From positions 1-48,605 of the forward strand of contig CAUDQR010000017.1 of NCBI GenBank assembly GCA_958451615.1: a stretch of DNA of 48,605 bases, written 5' to 3'. A program made the position numbers and the translations under genes. Below, one piece after another: positions 25,795 to 34,794 of the stretch (within the stretch, counting starts at the first letter, position 1; each line of letters begins with the position of its first letter). The notes beneath the pieces are model-generated. The model did no database searches. It was not told the origin of the DNA and saw only the letters and a program-made list of their open reading frames with translations. Source of the stretch: an uncultured Collinsella sp. (GTDB lineage: Bacteria; Actinomycetota; Coriobacteriia; Coriobacteriales; Coriobacteriaceae).

Positions 25795-26698
25795 ACTCAC
25801 CAGCGAGCAGAGGCTCTCGCGCGCCATCGACATCATGGAGGCCCTCTACGCCGCCGGCGAGAACGGCATGACTCGAAACGAGATTTGCAGTCGCTTTGAC
25901 ATCACGGGGGCGTCGCTCGACGAGATTCTCGAGATCGTCTCGACGCTCGCGGACCGAGAATCGGGTGCGCGCATCATCTGCGAATGTCACGGCGAGCGCG
26001 TGGTCCTCACCGGTGACGCCGGGCGTGTACTACCGCTGCGCCTGAGTGCCGCCGAGGGCGCTGTGCTCAACCACGAACTTGAATCGTTGGGGATCGAGCC
26101 CCAGGCGGCGGCTCGAATTCGACATGCTCTTCTACCCGAAGAGCTCGGCTATAACCAGCACGTCTCTGACACCGTCAACCACGGGTCGCACTGGCAGCAG
26201 CTGAGCTGCGCCATTCAGGACGGCGTTCGCTGTCGTATCTCGTATCGCTCGATGGACGATGCGCGGCCACGCGAGCGTCTGGTCGACCCCTTGCGCATTA
26301 CAGCAAACGGCGACCAAACATATCTGATTGCCTGGGACATCGCGGTCGATGAGCAGCGCACCTATCGCATGGATAAAATCGAGGGACTCGCCTTGACGGA
26401 AGACTCCGTCGTGCCTCACGTACCGGACGTTGCATCCCTCCACGATTCCCTTGCCCGGACGCAGCGTAGCGCAAAGCTCTTGATGCCATTCGATATGGCG
26501 GAGCATCTGGACTGGGCCGGCATCACCCTCATCGAGCGCAGCGGGACAGACATGGCAACGGTAACCGTACATTACGGCTCCGAGCGTTGGCTGCTGAGCC
26601 AGATAATCGCAGCGGGCGGAGCCATCCGCATCTTGGATGACCCCGCCCTGTCAAAGCGTCTGTGCGATATGGCAAAAACCCTCGTCTGTCCGCTTTAG
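25781..26698 (+). CDS. WYL-domain transcription regulator, second of the pair
   Basis: A 305-residue partner of the gene before it, overlapping it by 14 bases. It has an N-terminal helix-turn-helix (SRAIDIMEALYAAGENGMTR, DITGASLDEIL) and a WYL domain (CRISYRSMDDARPRERLVDP, TYLIAWDIAVDEQRTYRMDK), followed by a WCX-like end. The ATG at 25781 is preferred over an in-frame TTG at 25760 since the protein then starts directly with the helical region. It converges on the DinG-type gene, whose stop overlaps its own by a few bases. Confidence 0.88.
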   Translation: MPVRKLTSEQRLSRAIDIMEALYAAGENGMTRNEICSRFDITGASLDEILEIVSTLADRESGARIICECHGERVVLTGDAGRVLPLRLSAAEGAVLNHELESLGIEPQAAARIRHALLPEELGYNQHVSDTVNHGSHWQQLSCAIQDGVRCRISYRSMDDARPRERLVDPLRITANGDQTYLIAWDIAVDEQRTYRMDKIEGLALTEDSVVPHVPDVASLHDSLARTQRSAKLLMPFDMAEHLDWAGITLIERSGTDMATVTVHYGSERWLLSQIIAAGGAIRILDDPALSKRLCDMAKTLVCPL

Positions 26699-29589
26699 CG
26701 CCGCCGCTCGTGGCGTGCACGCCACAGTTGCAGATAGTGACCGATCTGTGCCGATTCGATGCGCTGGTAGGAGCTCGTGGGCAGCGACGTTAAGAACTTC
26801 TTTCCGTAGCCCTTCGTCACCAGGCGAGGGTCGGCCAGAATCAGCACGCCGCAATCAGTCGACGAGCGGATAAGGCGGCCGGCCGCCTGCTTGACCTCGA
26901 GCACCGCCTCGGGCAGCGAATAGCGCGCCCAAGCGCGGTCTTCGCGCAGGTTGCGCTCGCACGAGAGCGGGTCCGTGGGGCTCGAGAACGGCAGCTTGGG
27001 AATGATGACGCAGCGCAGCGTCTCGCCGCTGGCGTCAAACCCCTCCCAGAAGGCCTTGAGCGCAAAAAGCGACGAGGTCGGCTCGTTGATAAACCGGTCG
27101 CGTAGGCGACGAGGAGATGAGTTGCGCTGCTGGCAGTTGAGCTCCAGACCCGCACGGGCCATCTTGGGCTCGACGCGAGCGTACAGCTCCTCCATATCAC
27201 GCCTGTTGGTGAACAGCGTGAGCACCGAGCCGCCCATGGCAAGATGGGCGTCGACCAGCACACGCTCGAGCGCCGAAAGATAGCCTTCGCGGTCGCGCGG
27301 GTCGGGAATATCCCCAGCCACAACCACGGCCATATTCGAATCGAAGTCGTAGCTCGAGTCCAAGTGCAGCGATGACGACGTTGAAGCACCGATGCGATCA
27401 AGGCCGACCGCATGGTTAAAGTGCTCAAAGCTTTTGGACACCGTCATGGTCGCCGAGGCAAAGATAGCCGTGTGAACCTCGGGTAGCCACTCGGTTGCCA
27501 AAGCCTCGCCAATGTCGATGCGCTCTGCGGTCATCGACTCTCCGCCGGCACGAAGTCTGCGATTGACCTGCAGCGAATACACGTAGTGTTCATCGGTGCC
27601 ATCAATGATGAGTTTGAGGTTCTCGGCCAGCTCGTGCAGGCGGCGCGAGATATCACCCAGGTCGACAACAACCTCGGGCTTGTCGGCGGCGACGGCCTGC
27701 ACCAGCGCGTCGACGCTCTTGTCAGCTTGTTCCAATGCGGCGATGGCAGTGTAGGCCGACTGTAAGAAATCATGCCAGTCGTCAGATTCGCGCAGCTCGG
27801 GGCCAATCCACAGATTGGCATTGTCATAGCCCCCACGGGCACGGCGGCCGAGCTCGCGTACTCCATCGAACACGTCGGCGATCGCCATGCTCGCGCGGGC
27901 AACCGTCGACGTCGCCTTGGCAGTAAGGCCCAGATAGAGCGTAGAGCCCTCGGAGGTTGCCAAATCACGGGAAACCTGGCTTAGTGCGCCGGTGCTCGAG
28001 CCACCCAGGCGCTCGAACAGGACGCGTGATTCGTCCGCCGACACCACGCGCGCCCACTGACGGCGCGCCTCGCGCTCGATGGAATGGGCCTCGTCGATTA
28101 CCCAATGACGAATCGGAGGCAAAATCCTGCCCTCGGCCGCGACGTTACGGAACAGCAGGGAATGGTTGGTGACCACCACATCGGCATGCGCCGCACGACG
28201 GCGAGCACCGTGGACCAAACATTTATCAGGGAAAAACGGGCAGAGGCGACGAGCACACTCGCGCGAGGCCGTCGTAAAGTCGGGACGGTTGACGCTGCGC
28301 CACCGAATGCCGAGCGAGTCGAGGTCGCCATCGGCTGATTGGCAGACGTACGCCATAATGACCGCGACCGCCGTGAGCGTGTCCGCCGGATCGCGCTTGG
28401 TGGTGATCTCGACCTGGCCGCGGCTCATGCGCTCGAGCTTGCGCAGGCACGGATAGTGGTCATACCCCTTGAGAGCGCAAAATGACAGACCACCGTTCAG
28501 TTGCTCGGCAAGTTTTGGCAGCTCATGGTACATGAGCTGGTCGGCAAGATTGTTCGATTTGGTCGCAATACCAACCGTGATGTTGTTACGGCGTGCTGCC
28601 TCGGCAAAAGGCACCAGATAGGCCATCGATTTGCCGACGCCTGTGCCCGCCTCAATTACACGATGAGTGCCCGTGACCAGCGCATCGCGGACCTCGAGCG
28701 CCATCGCGATCTGCTCATCACGCGGCTCGTAGGTGGGATACATGCGATTGACCAGGCCACCTGGCGCATAGTCCGCCTCAATCTCCTCACGACTCGGCAT
28801 CTTGAGGACCGGCAGTTCGTCGGCGTCCACCCGATCGTCGGCGCGATCGGCCTTGAGAACGTCAGCACGAGCGGCGCTGAGGGAGAAGATGGAACCAGGG
28901 TTCTGCCCTGCCAAGAACGAGAAGATAGGGCGATAGGACCAAGGCACGTCTGGATGCATGTCGGCTAGGCGCGCCATGAGGCCCTGGGGCAAGTCGGTGA
29001 GCGCCACGAGCAACACGCGCCATACGCCACACAGGGCGTCGACGTCGGCATTGGCACGGTGTGACACCGAGTCACAGCCAAACAGATCGGCCATAAAAGA
29101 CAGCTTGTGCGAGGCCAGGCGCGGAAGCGCGATGCGCGACAGCGCCAGCGAATCGATCCAAATATCGCTCACGTTGACGCCGCCTTTGACCGACTCGATA
29201 AACGAGCGGTCGAACGTGGCGTTGTGTGCGATCACCGGGCAGCCACCGACAAAATCGGCGAGAGCGGCGACGGCCTCAACCGCCGACGGGGCATCTGCCA
29301 CATCGGCATTTGTAATGCTCGTGAGCTCGGTAATCTCGGCGGGAATCAGCTGTTTGGGATGCACGAAGGTATCGAAGCGGTCGATGACCTCGCGGCCCGA
29401 AAGACGGGCCGCCGAGATCTCGATCAGCTCGTTGTCCTGCACCGAAAGACCCGTGGTCTCGGTATCGAGGACAATCACATCTTCCTCGATAAGGCCGAAG
29501 GACTGCGTTTTGGCGCGGTCGGCAAGCGTGGCATAGGAGTCGATGACAAACTGCGGCGTTCCTGACGAAACCGCGTCCTCGATTAGCAT
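26695..29589 (-). CDS. DnaQ-exonuclease/DinG-helicase fusion
   Basis: A 964-residue XPD-like superfamily 2 helicase with an N-terminal 3'-5' exonuclease. The DnaQ part (about 30-200) has the DEDDh motifs VLDTETTG and IAHNATFDRSF. The helicase part has Walker A EAGTGVGKS (about 315), DEAH in VIDEAHSIE, and motifs IV-VI at the end (FWEGFDASGE, QAAGRLIRS). Cysteines in YPCLRKL and RLCPFFPDKC are spaced like the iron-sulfur site of DinG. Such proteins unwind DNA and R-loops during repair. Its ATG overlaps the last codons of ddl by 7 bases, so it is co-translated with ddl. It ends convergent with the WYL pair. Confidence 0.92.
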   Translation of the reverse strand: MLIEDAVSSGTPQFVIDSYATLADRAKTQSFGLIEEDVIVLDTETTGLSVQDNELIEISAARLSGREVIDRFDTFVHPKQLIPAEITELTSITNADVADAPSAVEAVAALADFVGGCPVIAHNATFDRSFIESVKGGVNVSDIWIDSLALSRIALPRLASHKLSFMADLFGCDSVSHRANADVDALCGVWRVLLVALTDLPQGLMARLADMHPDVPWSYRPIFSFLAGQNPGSIFSLSAARADVLKADRADDRVDADELPVLKMPSREEIEADYAPGGLVNRMYPTYEPRDEQIAMALEVRDALVTGTHRVIEAGTGVGKSMAYLVPFAEAARRNNITVGIATKSNNLADQLMYHELPKLAEQLNGGLSFCALKGYDHYPCLRKLERMSRGQVEITTKRDPADTLTAVAVIMAYVCQSADGDLDSLGIRWRSVNRPDFTTASRECARRLCPFFPDKCLVHGARRRAAHADVVVTNHSLLFRNVAAEGRILPPIRHWVIDEAHSIEREARRQWARVVSADESRVLFERLGGSSTGALSQVSRDLATSEGSTLYLGLTAKATSTVARASMAIADVFDGVRELGRRARGGYDNANLWIGPELRESDDWHDFLQSAYTAIAALEQADKSVDALVQAVAADKPEVVVDLGDISRRLHELAENLKLIIDGTDEHYVYSLQVNRRLRAGGESMTAERIDIGEALATEWLPEVHTAIFASATMTVSKSFEHFNHAVGLDRIGASTSSSLHLDSSYDFDSNMAVVVAGDIPDPRDREGYLSALERVLVDAHLAMGGSVLTLFTNRRDMEELYARVEPKMARAGLELNCQQRNSSPRRLRDRFINEPTSSLFALKAFWEGFDASGETLRCVIIPKLPFSSPTDPLSCERNLREDRAWARYSLPEAVLEVKQAAGRLIRSSTDCGVLILADPRLVTKGYGKKFLTSLPTSSYQRIESAQIGHYLQLWRARHERRR

Positions 29590-30548
29590 GCAATGCCCGC
29601 TCGACGAAGGCCCATACGGATCAGGCTGTCACAGACCTGCGGGAACGTCATGTCGTCGGTGTGGCGGATCTCATCCGGATACAGCGACGTATCGGTCATG
29701 CCGGGAATGGTATTGGTCTCGAGGATAACGGGGCCGTCCTCGCTCACAATAAAGTCGCTGCGCGAGACACCCAGGCAACCGAGGGCCTTGTGAGCGGCAC
29801 AGGCAAGTTCCTGAGCGCGAACGTAATTCTCGGGTGAAATCTGCGCCGGAATGCGATGGATATCCGTAGGGTCGACATACTTCACGTCCAGATCGTAGAA
29901 CTCGCAGTCCTCGGGCTTACGAATCTCGACAATCGGCAGGGCGCGTACGTCATCTTCGCCGTATACGCCGACGGTGATCTCGGTACCCTCGATGCACTTC
30001 TCGACCAGCACTTTGTCGCCGTACTCAAACGCCTTGGCGATTGCCGCGGGCAGCTCGGAGGGCTCATGGACCAGGGAAATGCCATAGCTGGAACCGTTGA
30101 CGGCCGGCTTCACAAAGCAGCGCTCGCCACAAACCTCGACGATATGATCGATATCGACTTCATCGCCCACCTCGAGCGCAAGGCCGGGGGCAATGGGAAT
30201 GCCCGCCTTGGCGTATAGGAGCTTAGAGACCTCCTTGTCGGCACCGCAGGCGCTGGCAAGTACGCCTGAGGCCGTGTAGGGGATACCCAGGGTCTCCATG
30301 GCACCCTGCATGGCGCCATCCTCACCGCCGGCGCCGTGCATGGCGATAAATGCCACATCGAATCCGCCGGTCGCCATGGTTACCATAAAGTCATCAGCAG
30401 CCGTGTCAAGCAGCTCCACCGAGGTGTAGCCGGCTTCCTTCAGTGCCACCACAACGTTCTTTCCCGAATCGAGCGAGATCTCGCGCTCGGCGGAATGACC
30501 GCCCGCCAAGACCGCTACGTGCATGTTCTCTAGGCTTTTACCCGGCAT
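29583..30548 (-). CDS. ddl: D-alanine--D-alanine ligase
   Basis: Ddl makes the D-Ala-D-Ala end of the peptidoglycan stem, using ATP, in the cytoplasm. The 321-residue ATP-grasp protein shows the N-terminal GGHSAEREISL loop, AMHGAGGEDGAMQG, the omega region VKPAVNGSSYG, and the Mg-binding ETNTIPGMTDTSLYP. The Tyr in the SSYG stretch is consistent with a D-Ala-D-Ala ligase. ATG 30548 follows GAGGAG by 7 bases. It is the first gene of an unusual unit with the DinG-type gene, and diverges from rlmN across about 85 bp. Confidence 0.96.
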   Translation of the reverse strand: MPGKSLENMHVAVLAGGHSAEREISLDSGKNVVVALKEAGYTSVELLDTAADDFMVTMATGGFDVAFIAMHGAGGEDGAMQGAMETLGIPYTASGVLASACGADKEVSKLLYAKAGIPIAPGLALEVGDEVDIDHIVEVCGERCFVKPAVNGSSYGISLVHEPSELPAAIAKAFEYGDKVLVEKCIEGTEITVGVYGEDDVRALPIVEIRKPEDCEFYDLDVKYVDPTDIHRIPAQISPENYVRAQELACAAHKALGCLGVSRSDFIVSEDGPVILETNTIPGMTDTSLYPDEIRHTDDMTFPQVCDSLIRMGLRRAGIAC

Positions 30549-30633
30549 GGGCAGACTCCTCCTCTATAATTTCTGCAGCTGATACCATATTGTAGCGATA
30601 CCCGCTACGTTTCCCCAAAATCGAAAGGCTTCC

Positions 30634-31686
30634 ATGAATCCCAGGACTAAATCTCAGGACATTCGCGACTTGAGCCAAAACGATATTCGCGAGCTCGTGG
30701 CCGAACTTGGCCAGCCCGCCTTCCGCGCGAAGCAGCTCATCGAATGGGTCTTTGAGAAGAACGTTTGTTCGTTTGACGATATGACCAACCTTCCCAAGGC
30801 TTTCCGTGAGCAGCTTAAAGAGGCTTTTGCCTTTGATACGCCGACTGAACTCACCAAGCAGGTTTCCAAAGATGGCTCGCGCAAGTATCTGCTCGAGTAC
30901 CACGATGGCATTTCCGTCGAGACTGTCGGCATGCCCCGTCGTAACAAACTTTCCGTCTGCGTTTCCACCCAGGCAGGCTGCGGCATGGGCTGCGCCTTTT
31001 GCGCTACCGGTCTCAACGGCCTCAAGCGCTCTCTGACCGCTCAAGAGATCGTCGACCAGGTGCTTCATGTATCCAACGACTTTGGCGAGCGTGCCACAAG
31101 CGTTGTCTTCATGGGCCAGGGCGAGCCGTTTGCCAACTACGACGAGGTTCTCAAGGCATTGCGTATCCTCAACGACCCCGATGGTATCGGTATCGGCGCT
31201 CGTCACCTCACCGTCTCTACCAGCGGCGTTATTCCCGGTATTCGCAAATTCGCCGACATCCCCGAGCAGTTCACGCTTGCCGTTTCCCTGCATTCCGCCA
31301 TCCAGTCGACGCGCAATAAGCTCATGCCCGGTGTTAAGAAGTACACGCTGCTTCGCCTTCACGAAGCGCTTCAGCTCTACACCGAGAAGACTGGCCGCCG
31401 CCCGACCTATGAGTATGCCATGATCGAAGGCGTCAACGATACGAATCCCGAGATGCAGGCACTCTGCGACTTCTGCGAGGGAACGCTGTGCCACGTTAAC
31501 CTGATTCAACTTAACGACATCGAGGGCAGCCCGCTCAAGCCGTCGCCGATTCATAAGGTTGAGGATCTTCAGCGTCGTCTTGAGTCCCGTGGCATCGAGA
31601 CCACGATTCGTAACTCCCGTGGTAACGATATTGACGCCGCTTGCGGACAGCTGAAACAGCGTTTCAAAGTTCAGAAGAACGCATAG
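30634..31686 (+). CDS. rlmN: 23S rRNA/tRNA adenine-C2 methyltransferase RlmN
   Basis: RlmN is a radical-SAM enzyme that methylates A2503 of 23S rRNA and A37 of some tRNAs. The 350-residue protein has the iron-sulfur motif CGMGCAFC (C116, C120, C123), GQGEPFANYDEVLKAL for SAM, and the conserved C-terminal Cys C337 in DAACGQL which, with a second Cys, takes part in catalysis. ATG 30634 has AAAGG 5 bases before it. It runs against the main direction of the region and ends in a strong hairpin preceded by a parS-like site. Confidence 0.96.
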   Translation: MNPRTKSQDIRDLSQNDIRELVAELGQPAFRAKQLIEWVFEKNVCSFDDMTNLPKAFREQLKEAFAFDTPTELTKQVSKDGSRKYLLEYHDGISVETVGMPRRNKLSVCVSTQAGCGMGCAFCATGLNGLKRSLTAQEIVDQVLHVSNDFGERATSVVFMGQGEPFANYDEVLKALRILNDPDGIGIGARHLTVSTSGVIPGIRKFADIPEQFTLAVSLHSAIQSTRNKLMPGVKKYTLLRLHEALQLYTEKTGRRPTYEYAMIEGVNDTNPEMQALCDFCEGTLCHVNLIQLNDIEGSPLKPSPIHKVEDLQRRLESRGIETTIRNSRGNDIDAACGQLKQRFKVQKNA

Positions 31687-31704
31687 GGGAGTCGCACTCC
31701 AAAA

Positions 31705-31720
31705 CGTTTCATGTGAAACA
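31705..31720. promoter_or_regulatory. parS: Degenerate parS site
   Basis: CGTTTCATGTGAAACA differs from TGTTTCACGTGAAACA at two positions and lies 18 bases after the rlmN stop. It could be a weaker ParB-binding site. Confidence 0.6.
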
Positions 31721-31723
31721 TCG

Positions 31724-31760
31724 AACGGCCCCTGTTGCAGGATATGCAACAGGGGCCGTT
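31724..31760 (+). terminator. Terminator of rlmN
   Basis: A perfect 16-bp stem (AACGGCCCCTGTTGCA, 31724-31739, with 31745-31760) and a 5-base loop, followed by TCATTTATT. Confidence 0.75.
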
Positions 31761-31821
31761 TCATTTATTGACCTCAATTTTGGACCGCTGCTAGCTTTCC
31801 CATTTTTTACGGACAAAATAA

Positions 31822-31855
31822 GGGGCACTTGTCTCATGAATCAGACAAGGGCCCT
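31822..31855 (-). terminator. Terminator of the parAB unit
   Basis: GGGGCACTTGTCT (31822-31834) pairs imperfectly with AGACAAGGGCCCT (31843-31855), followed on the minus strand by TTATTTTG, about 30 bases after the last gene of the unit. Confidence 0.6.
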
Positions 31856-31883
31856 CAAAATATGCAGGGTAATTGTTAGGTAC

Positions 31884-32138
31884 CTAATAGCCTACATTTT
31901 CCCATTGGTTGCTAACCCAACCTTGATTAATCTTAGGATTTTTCGTTACCTGAGCAGTGCGCATGGCAACATCTTCAGTCATAACATCCATTTTCTTCTT
32001 GGAAGTATCGACAATATCCTGCGCGCCACGAAGCAAACGACCTCGAAGTTCATCGTCTGTCGCGATCTTATAGCCAGCAAAGGCACCAGCCGCGACAGTC
32101 GTCGCCAATGCAATCGCAGTAAAAATCTTATTCCTCAT
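31884..32138 (-). CDS. Small exported or anchored protein coupled to parB
   Basis: An 84-residue protein with a short basic start (MRNK), one hydrophobic segment (IFTAIALATTVAAGAFAGY) and a polar helical tail (RLLRGAQDIVDTSKKKMD). It resembles YtxH-type small proteins but is not firmly assigned. The ATG at 32136-32138 is chosen because AAGGAGG lies 5 bases upstream, within the end of parB, so it overlaps parB by 11 bases and is translated by coupling. It is the last gene of the parA-parB unit. Confidence 0.75.
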   Translation of the reverse strand: MRNKIFTAIALATTVAAGAFAGYKIATDDELRGRLLRGAQDIVDTSKKKMDVMTEDVAMRTAQVTKNPKINQGWVSNQWENVGY

Positions 32139-33033
32139 CTTGGCCTCCTTGATCAAACTGAATCATTTCACCAAGAATACGAGAGAGCTCTTCCTCGTCT
32201 TTAAACTCAATCTCAATCTTATTCTTTCCACGCGAGCTCTTCACACGCACGTTGGTATTAAATACCTGACGAAGTACACGCGCAGCCTTTTTAAAAGACT
32301 GAGGCGTTGCAGGCCGCGGCGTCTTAGGTGTCTCTCCGGCAGAAAACAATGGAGCAAGATTTTCTGTCGCTCTTACGGAAAGGCCCTCCGCAACAACCTT
32401 CTCTGCAAGTCGAATTCGAGCATCCTCATAGGGAACTGCAAGAATCGCACGTGCGTGACCAGCAGTAAGTTTACCCTCAAAAATCATCTGCTGAACTACT
32501 TCGGGGAGATCGAGAAGGCGCAGCGAGTTTGTAATTGCAGAGCGTGACTTGCTTACGGCCTTCGACAACGCCTCCTGGGTCATACCGCTAGCATCGATGA
32601 GCTGGCGATAGCCCTTAGCCTCTTCGACGGGATTCAGATCAGAACGCTGAAGATTTTCGATAAGAGCAAGAGCCAGCATCTCTTCATCATTAACATCTTT
32701 AATGATGACAGGCAGTTCCTCAAGACCAGCAAGCTTTGACGCCTGGTAACGACGCTCACCAGCGATGATCTCATAACCATTTCCATGCTTGCGAACCAAG
32801 AGCGGCTGCAAAACGCCATGTTCTTGGATTGACTCGCTCAACTCGCGAAGTTCAGTTTCATTAAAGTGAATTCGCGGTTGATTAGGGTTGGGAACGATAT
32901 CCTCAATAGGTAGTTTTGTTTCAGATACGGCATTTGAAGCAGATGCAGCAGAACCACCGGTCTCATACTCAGCCTCTGAGACCAAAGCATTGAGCCCGCG
33001 TCCCAATCCACCACGTTTCTTTGCACTAGGCAC
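32128..33033 (-). CDS. parB: Chromosome partitioning protein ParB
   Basis: ParB is a CTP-using clamp that loads at parS and spreads to organise the origin with ParA and SMC. The 301-residue protein has an N-terminal LGRGLNAL ParA-contact motif, the CTP-binding AGERRYQASKLAG box, the parS-binding helix-turn-helix (MTQEALSKAVSKSRSAITNSLRLL split across about 150-175), and a C-terminal dimer region. It overlaps parA by 8 bases. Three perfect parS sites are about 0.9 kb away upstream of parA. Its base composition is much poorer in GC than the genes further out. Confidence 0.97.
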   Translation of the reverse strand: MPSAKKRGGLGRGLNALVSEAEYETGGSAASASNAVSETKLPIEDIVPNPNQPRIHFNETELRELSESIQEHGVLQPLLVRKHGNGYEIIAGERRYQASKLAGLEELPVIIKDVNDEEMLALALIENLQRSDLNPVEEAKGYRQLIDASGMTQEALSKAVSKSRSAITNSLRLLDLPEVVQQMIFEGKLTAGHARAILAVPYEDARIRLAEKVVAEGLSVRATENLAPLFSAGETPKTPRPATPQSFKKAARVLRQVFNTNVRVKSSRGKNKIEIEFKDEEELSRILGEMIQFDQGGQDEE

Positions 33034-33826
33034 GCTTGATCACCTCTTTTGCAAGGTTCATATACGCTTTTGCACCCTTATTTTGAGGTGCATAGGTAAT
33101 TACCGGTTCTCCAAAAGACGGAGCTTCAGAGATTTTAACCGTACGGGGAATCAGCGTCTTAAACGCCTTATCACCAAAGTACGATTGAACTTCCTCAACA
33201 ACCTGATTCGATAAAGAAGTACGTGAGTCATACATGGTCATAAGCACGCCATAGGTGTCCAAGCCCTTGTTCAGACGCGATTTGACCATCTTCATTGACT
33301 CAAGCAGCTTCGTAACGCCCTCAAGCGCGTAATACTCACACTGGATTGGAATCAAAACGCTGTCTGCTGCGGTCAAGGCATTGATAGTAAGCAGGCCGAG
33401 CGAAGGAGGACAGTCAATGAAAATAAAATCGAACTCGTCCTGAATCGGCTCAAGCAAATCTTTGAGGCGGGTTTCACGAGCAATTGCGCTTACGAGCTCA
33501 ATTTCGGCACCTGCTAGCTGAATCGTAGCTGGAATTACGAATACCTTTTTGCAATTTGTATCAAGAACAAGCGATTCTGCCGGCACATCATTCAACAATG
33601 CATCATAGATGCAGCGATCAAGGTCTTCTTTTTCAATTCCAAATCCACTGGTGCTGTTTCCCTGCGGATCAAAATCGACAATCAGTGTCTTACGACCCTG
33701 CTCACCCAGTGCTGCTGCAAGGTTCACAGCCGTCGTTGACTTACCGACGCCGCCTTTTTGATTGATGATTGCAATGATACGCGTGTCTTTTGCGCTCTTA
33801 GAACGCTTAACGTCGCGAAATCCCAC
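33026..33826 (-). CDS. parA: Chromosome partitioning ATPase ParA (Soj)
   Basis: ParA is a deviant Walker ATPase that moves ParB-parS complexes and, as Soj, can affect DnaA. The 266-residue protein has the deviant P-loop KGGVGKSTT (about 25-33), FDPQGNSTSG, and FIDCPPSLGLLTINAL. Start GTG at 33824-33826 has AGGAGG 4 bases before it. It is the first gene of the parA-parB unit, behind three parS sites that probably overlap its promoter, so ParB may repress it. Confidence 0.97.
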   Translation of the reverse strand: MGFRDVKRSKSAKDTRIIAIINQKGGVGKSTTAVNLAAALGEQGRKTLIVDFDPQGNSTSGFGIEKEDLDRCIYDALLNDVPAESLVLDTNCKKVFVIPATIQLAGAEIELVSAIARETRLKDLLEPIQDEFDFIFIDCPPSLGLLTINALTAADSVLIPIQCEYYALEGVTKLLESMKMVKSRLNKGLDTYGVLMTMYDSRTSLSNQVVEEVQSYFGDKAFKTLIPRTVKISEAPSFGEPVITYAPQNKGAKAYMNLAKEVIKRA

Positions 33827-33865
33827 GGTCCCTCCTGGTGTGTATTAAAGCTGTCAAACGGAGGA

Positions 33866-33881
33866 TGTTTCACGTGAAACA
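33866..33881. promoter_or_regulatory. parS: parS site 1 (perfect)
   Basis: TGTTTCACGTGAAACA exact; 40 bases upstream of the parA start. Confidence 0.95.
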
Positions 33882-33904
33882 TTCCGATTCGATATCAACC
33901 GCCA

Positions 33905-33920
33905 TGTTTCACGTGAAACA
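33905..33920. promoter_or_regulatory. parS: parS site 2 (perfect)
   Basis: TGTTTCACGTGAAACA exact; 39 bases from site 1, so almost the same spacing as between sites 2 and 3. Confidence 0.95.
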
Positions 33921-33943
33921 CTGCAAGTTGTTAGTATCCATTA

Positions 33944-33959
33944 TGTTTCACGTGAAACA
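33944..33959. promoter_or_regulatory. parS: parS site 3 (perfect)
   Basis: TGTTTCACGTGAAACA exact; 39 bases from site 2 and directly beside the rsmG stop codon. Confidence 0.95.
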
Positions 33960-33960
33960 T

Positions 33961-34698
33961 CTAGGCAAGCGGATTCTTCTTTGCCATGCCATTTGCACGA
34001 GGCAATGAAACGGATGCCGGATGACTCCTTTTAAGAACAATGAACTCCCTGTGGCCCAAGCCCTCAGGCAAATCGATTGCGTCATTCAGAAGCAAAGTGA
34101 AGCCGCAAATCTTAGCTGCTGACATGCCGGAAGCAAGCTCCTCATCCGAAGGATTACCCTTGGTGATAACAAATAGCCCTCCGTCTTTGAGGAACGGAGC
34201 AGCATACTCAACAAGAATCGGTAGAGGGGCAAGTGCGCGGGCGGTTACGACAGAAAACTGCTTCTTATGGCTTCGAGCATATTCTTCAAGGCGATCATGA
34301 ACCGCATGAGCATGTTTCAATCCAAGAACATCAACAAAAGAATTGACAGCATCAACCTTCTTACCAACAGAGTCAATATAAGTAGCTTTACGATGCGTGG
34401 TTATGGTTAACGGAATACCAGGGAAGCCCGCACCTGTTCCCATATCGAGCAAAGCTCCCTCAGGAGCCTTATTGATATAGGGGAGCAAAACAAGTGAGTC
34501 GAGGATATGAAGTACCGCAGCATCTTCTATGTTAAGAATACGGGTGAGATTGGTTGTCTTATTTGTTTCCAGAACCAAATCCAAATGTTGAATACATTTC
34601 CTCAGCTCAGTATCAGTTACGCTCAAGGAATACTCTTTGCAATAGGAAGTTAGACGACTCAACATCTCGTCAGCCTGCTGATCAGTAAGTACTAACAA
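33961..34698 (-). CDS. rsmG: 16S rRNA (guanine-N7) methyltransferase RsmG (GidB)
   Basis: RsmG methylates G527 of 16S rRNA using SAM. The 245-residue protein has the SAM loop LLDMGTGAGFPGIPL, VGKKVDAVNSFVDVLGL and VVTARALAPLPILVEYAAPF. I choose the TTG at 34696-34698 since AAAGGAG lies 6-7 bases before it; a TTG at 34746 sits in a terminator. A strong terminator separates it from jag, so it is transcribed from its own promoter or by read-through. Its codon use is AT-richer than that of the yidC side. Confidence 0.95.
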   Translation of the reverse strand: MLVLTDQQADEMLSRLTSYCKEYSLSVTDTELRKCIQHLDLVLETNKTTNLTRILNIEDAAVLHILDSLVLLPYINKAPEGALLDMGTGAGFPGIPLTITTHRKATYIDSVGKKVDAVNSFVDVLGLKHAHAVHDRLEEYARSHKKQFSVVTARALAPLPILVEYAAPFLKDGGLFVITKGNPSDEELASGMSAAKICGFTLLLNDAIDLPEGLGHREFIVLKRSHPASVSLPRANGMAKKNPLA

Positions 34699-34744
34699 CG
34701 AAAGCTCCTTTCTGACAAAAATCAGTGTATCGAGAACTTTTGAC

Positions 34745-34775
34745 AAAAAAAGGGGACGTGGAAACCACGTCCCCT
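34745..34775 (-). terminator. Terminator of the rpmH-jag unit
   Basis: AGGGGACGTGG (34751-34761) pairs with CCACGTCCCCT (34765-34775), AAA loop, then seven T on the minus strand. It isolates the ribosomal/membrane-insertion unit from rsmG-parAB. Confidence 0.9.
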
Positions 34776-34794
34776 TAGCATAAGCTCGAGTAGA

